DNA of 64,000 nucleotides from Mycoplasmopsis synoviae ATCC 25204. GTDB taxonomy: Bacteria > Bacillota_I > Bacilli_A > Mycoplasmatales > Metamycoplasmataceae. Of this stretch, positions 62,629 through 64,000 are shown one piece after another. The notes beneath the pieces are model-generated. The model made no database searches and was not told the DNA's origin. It saw nothing but the letters and a program-made list of their open reading frames with translations. The position numbers and the translations under genes are program-made. Where the stretch lies: contig NZ_CP011096.1 in assembly GCF_000969765.1 (NCBI RefSeq), forward strand, positions 744,001 to 808,000. The letters run 5' to 3'. Positions within the stretch are counted from its first letter, which is position 1. Each line of letters begins with the position of its first letter.

Positions 62629-63813
62629 ATGGCAAAATTAGATTTTGACCGTTCAAAAGAACACGTTAACGTTGGAACCATTGGACACGTTGACCACGGT
62701 AAAACCACTCTTACAGCTGCTATTGCAACTGTTTTATCTAAAAAGGGATTATCAGAAGCTCGTGATTATGCTTCTATTGATAATGCACCTGAAGAAAAAG
62801 CTCGTGGTATAACCATTAATACTTCACACATTGAGTACCAAACAGAAAAACGTCACTATGCTCACGTTGACTGTCCAGGTCACGCTGACTACGTTAAAAA
62901 CATGATTACAGGGGCTGCACAAATGGATGGTGCTATTCTTGTTGTTGCTGCAACAGATGGGCCTATGCCTCAAACTCGTGAACACATTCTTCTTTCAAAA
63001 CAAGTTGGTGTTCCAAGAATGGTGGTTTTCCTAAACAAATGTGACATGGTTGATGACGAAGAAATGATTGGGCTTGTTGAAATGGAAATTCGTGATCTAT
63101 TATCAGAATACGGATTTGACGGAGACAACGCTCCTATCGTTAGAGGATCAGCTCTTAAAGCACTTGAAGGTGACGCAGTATATGAAGACAAAATTATGGA
63201 ATTAATGAATGCTGTTGACACATACATTGAAAACCCAGTTAAAGAACTAGACAAACCATTCTTAATGGCTGTTGAAGACGTTTTCACAATTACAGGACGT
63301 GGAACTGTTGCTACAGGACGTGTAGAACGTGGAAGATTAACACTTAACGAAGAAGTTGAAATTGTTGGTCTAAAACCTACCAAGAAAACTGTTGTTACAG
63401 GAATCGAAATGTTTAGAAAAAACCTAAAAGAAGCTCTAGCTGGAGATAACGCTGGATTGCTTCTTCGTGGAGTTAACCGTGATGACGTAGAACGTGGACA
63501 AGTTCTTGCAAAACCAGGATCAATCGTTCCTCACACAGAATTCGAAGCTGCAATTTATGTTCTTAAAAAAGAAGAAGGTGGACGTCACACACCATTCTTT
63601 AAAAACTATAAACCTCAATTCTACTTCCGTACAACAGACGTTACAGGTGGAGTTGAATTCGAAGCTGGACGTGAAATGGTTATGCCAGGTGAAAACGTTA
63701 ACTTAAAAGTTAAATTAATTTCACCAATCGCTGTTGAAGAAGGAACCAAATTCTCTATCCGTGAAGGTGGAAGAACTGTTGGTGCCGGATCAGTTACAAA
63801 AATCGTTAAATAA
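62629..63813 (+). CDS. tuf: Elongation factor Tu
   Basis: EF-Tu delivers aminoacyl-tRNA to the ribosome. 394 residues: G1 [40 protein letters not shown], and domains 2-3 complete to [10 protein letters not shown]. Codon use is visibly biased (GGA, CGT, AAC), as for a highly expressed gene. RBS AGAAAGGA. Monocistronic with leader and strong terminator; fus/rpsL/rpsG are not adjacent. Confidence 0.97.
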   Translation: MAKLDFDRSKEHVNVGTIGHVDHGKTTLTAAIATVLSKKGLSEARDYASIDNAPEEKARGITINTSHIEYQTEKRHYAHVDCPGHADYVKNMITGAAQMDGAILVVAATDGPMPQTREHILLSKQVGVPRMVVFLNKCDMVDDEEMIGLVEMEIRDLLSEYGFDGDNAPIVRGSALKALEGDAVYEDKIMELMNAVDTYIENPVKELDKPFLMAVEDVFTITGRGTVATGRVERGRLTLNEEVEIVGLKPTKKTVVTGIEMFRKNLKEALAGDNAGLLLRGVNRDDVERGQVLAKPGSIVPHTEFEAAIYVLKKEEGGRHTPFFKNYKPQFYFRTTDVTGGVEFEAGREMVMPGENVNLKVKLISPIAVEEGTKFSIREGGRTVGAGSVTKIVK

Positions 63814-63840
63814 TTTACAAATTATTCACAAAATAATAGA

Positions 63841-63866
63841 AGCTAGCATCAATTGCTAGCTTTTTC
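63841..63866 (+). terminator. tuf terminator
   Basis: AGCTAGCA (63841-63848) and TGCTAGCT (63854-63861) form a perfect eight-bp stem with a five-base loop, followed by TTTTT. Confidence 0.9.
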
Positions 63867-63868
63867 AT

Positions 63869-63887
63869 TATATATATATATATATAT
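63869..63887 (+). repeat. (TA)n dinucleotide tract in a promoter region
   Basis: Nine and a half TA units directly after the tuf terminator and five bases before a TATAAT at 63893, i.e. where the -35 and spacer of the next gene should be. Confidence 0.85.
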
Positions 63888-63892
63888 TAGGC

Positions 63893-63898
63893 TATAAT
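63893..63898 (+). promoter_or_regulatory. -10 element of the gene at the right edge
   Basis: GGCTATAATC, about 30 bases before the TTG start at 63929, with the TA tract just upstream. Confidence 0.5.
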
Positions 63899-63928
63899 CT
63901 TTAAAATACAATTTCAAAGAAGGTTCGT

Positions 63929-64000
63929 TTGCATTATTTAAAATATTCAAAAAATACATTTTTATATTTGTTTTGTTTTCTTGTTTTATTTTTACATTTG
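63929..64000 (+). CDS. Start of a membrane or secreted protein (partial)
   Basis: A TTG at 63929 follows AAAGAAGG at a good distance and opens a frame of 24 codons to the window edge: MHYLKYSKNTFLYLFCFLVL and on. The basic start and long hydrophobic stretch suggest a signal anchor. Only the N-terminus is visible, so neither length nor function can be stated. The start codon choice is uncertain. Confidence 0.5.
   Translation, partial: MHYLKYSKNTFLYLFCFLVLFLHL

Noticed and set aside
62970-63383. 137-codon open frame antisense to tuf
   Set aside because: It is a shadow of the biased codon use of tuf; no start signal and no recognisable protein.

Overview
The window is a strongly AT-rich chromosomal segment of a wall-less mollicute of the Mycoplasma/Mycoplasmopsis type. 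The key evidence is that TGA must be read as tryptophan. Almost every long gene runs through in-frame TGA codons at conserved Trp positions, for example the last residue of ribosomal protein S8 and the aromatic residue after the L2 'KSPLTP' motif. All coordinates below use genetic code 4, so many genes are longer than a standard-code ORF scan suggests. The gene set (pyruvate kinase, phosphoglycerate mutase, Pta-AckA) suggests a sugar-fermenting species. I do not name the species.

Layout: 1-5.1 kb holds a lipoprotein (partial), trigger factor, YneF, an M42 aminopeptidase and infC-rpmI-rplT with an attenuator-like leader. On the minus strand, 5.1-23.8 kb carries a membrane protein and metK (with a repeat-bearing leader), then recD2-pth-tilS, ftsH, a 2626-residue FtsX-type permease, its MacB-type ATPase and lysS. 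23.9-28.4 kb holds a HAD hydrolase, RNase HIII, DegV, and an EMAP/YtpR domain protein overlapping tyrS. 28.5-39.2 kb is the S10-spc ribosomal cluster on the minus strand. It stops at rplO and is followed directly by rplK-rplA; secY is not there. 39.4-49.0 kb (minus) carries a thioredoxin, a membrane/coiled-coil protein, a degenerate RNase J, pyk, a membrane-anchored protein, engB, coaD, ackA and pta. 49.1-56.9 kb has gpsA, trxA, gpmI, an ABC-2 exporter and the ECF transporter core ecfA1-ecfA2-ecfT. 56.9-64.0 kb has a serine-protease-like DUF31 lipoprotein, tRNA-Trp(CCA), ychF, rbgA, a YgjP-type metallopeptidase, a HAD hydrolase, tuf with a structured leader, and the start of a membrane protein gene behind a (TA)n tract.

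The genome is compact. Stop and start codons very often share one base (TAATG), and convergent genes overlap at their ends. Terminator stems sit inside or right after stop codons. Regulation is most visible in RNA leaders: infC, metK, rplK, rpsJ and tuf. No insertion sequence, prophage or CRISPR array was seen. The best candidates for undescribed biology are the tuf leader RNA, the six-fold repeat in the metK leader, the catalytically dead-looking RNase J next to a membrane coiled-coil protein, the giant ABC permease, and simple-sequence repeats at surface/membrane gene promoters.
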